Below are positions 15,276 to 15,645 of a stretch of DNA of 15,645 nucleotides, piece by piece. The first letter of the stretch is position 1. Each line of letters begins with the position of its first letter. The DNA is from CBDUBS01 sp965365445. GTDB taxonomy: Bacteria; Bacteroidota; Rhodothermia; Rhodothermales; DASSAV01. The notes beneath the pieces were generated by a model. That model was not told where the DNA came from. It was given only the letters and a program-made list of their open reading frames with translations, and searched no databases. Position numbers and translations under genes: made by a program. The stretch spans positions 1 to 15,645 of the forward strand of contig CBDUBS010000076.1 of assembly GCA_965365445.1 (NCBI GenBank). Reading direction: 5' to 3'.

Positions 15276-15593
15276 TCAGCCCCGGAATGAACGGGCCGCG
15301 GACGACGGACGGGTATGCTTCTCGATGCGGGTGCCGGTCTGGAGGAGCACCTTCTCTTTCAGGAACAGCCTCAGATAATCCTTGGCGACAGGCCCCTGAA
15401 ATCCATGCTCCTCGGCTATTCCGAAGTACCCTGTAAACGTGAAGGACGACGGCAGTAATTCGTAGAGGCGGCGGGCTTCCGGCGGAAGTACGTCGGGCGC
15501 TACGGCATCGTGCAGCGGCATCGTCTCGCCTGGTGAATAACCGAGGCGGGCCAGCGTTACTTCTTCCCGCAAGGTGCGGTTTTCTTCCAGCAA
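15276..15593 (-). CDS. Hypothetical protein with coiled-coil start and winged-helix-like end (possibly truncated)
   Basis: The frame gives 105 residues from a TTG codon at 15593. The only possible starts are weak: upstream in frame the coiled-coil pattern continues (HQTLFQENERLLEENRTLREEV) for about 12 more residues up to a TGA at 15632-15630, without ATG, GTG or TTG. The C-terminal half (RLYELLPSSFTFTGYF, then KDYLRLFLKEKVLLQTG) looks like a small winged-helix domain as found at the end of some primase/helicase-like accessory proteins, but I cannot name a family with confidence. The DNA beyond 15600 becomes clearly AT-richer than the rest of the window. Either this is a small real gene with an unusual start, or the 3' remnant of a longer gene cut by a stop or frameshift. 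Its stop codon directly abuts that of the hemolysin III gene. Confidence 0.45.
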   Translation of the reverse strand: MLEENRTLREEVTLARLGYSPGETMPLHDAVAPDVLPPEARRLYELLPSSFTFTGYFGIAEEHGFQGPVAKDYLRLFLKEKVLLQTGTRIEKHTRPSSAARSFRG

Positions 15594-15645
15594 CCGTTCG
15601 TTTTCTTGAAAAAGAGTTTGATGTAGATTTCAGAGAGTTGTTAAT

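Noticed and set aside
1..15645. CRISPR arrays, insertion sequences, phage genes or a defence system
   Set aside because: No regularly spaced repeats, transposase, integrase or nuclease/toxin pairs are visible; only the right edge raises a question of a remnant.

Overview
The window looks like chromosome from a GC-rich member of the Bacteroidota/Rhodothermota assemblage. A complete SusC/SusD outer-membrane pair with a FecI-type sigma factor and a FecR anti-sigma factor is a hallmark of that group. The roughly 60% GC impression (by eye, not computed) and GC-rich codon use point to Rhodothermia-like bacteria rather than Bacteroides. The assignment is an inference from gene content; no 16S or other marker gene is present.

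Layout. The left edge (1-195, + strand) holds the last 64 codons of a sensor histidine kinase. One base later begins the 3' end of a long leftward cluster. In transcription order it contains an ECF sigma factor (11904-11320), a FecR anti-sigma factor (11126-10062), a SusC receptor with an N-terminal STN signalling domain (10000-6449), SusD (6400-4874), two related Tat-type beta-propeller proteins (4747-3428 and 3359-1965) and a secreted YtcJ-type amidohydrolase (1873-197). To its right lies an insulated tRNA-Thr(CGT) unit on the minus strand with its own -35/-10 promoter and intrinsic terminator. Divergent from the tRNA is a + strand block: an M32 carboxypeptidase (12380-13888), a short ribosome hibernation factor (14003-14332) with a strong terminator, and a hemolysin III/PAQR-type membrane protein (14619-15275). 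The right edge carries a short, possibly truncated minus-strand ORF (15276-15593), next to a visibly AT-richer end.

How the genes work together. The leftward cluster reads as one signal-controlled uptake and processing system. An extracellular ligand would be captured by the surface lipoprotein SusD and imported by SusC with TonB energy. The STN domain of SusC could report occupancy to periplasmic FecR, which would release the ECF sigma factor to drive transcription. The two propellers and the amidohydrolase have export signals and would act on the imported ligand in the periplasm. There is no glycoside hydrolase, SusE/F or transporter permease in view, so the substrate need not be a typical glycan. 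The propellers show distant resemblance to the oligogalacturonate-lyase propeller family.

Regulatory detail: a large hairpin separates susD from the propellers. A recurring TAT(C/A)TTGC / TATATTCG element lies 29-45 bases before four start codons (sigma factor, second propeller, amidohydrolase, M32 peptidase), including an exact 10-base match between the sigma factor and amidohydrolase upstream regions. No intergenic gap exceeds 300 bases.
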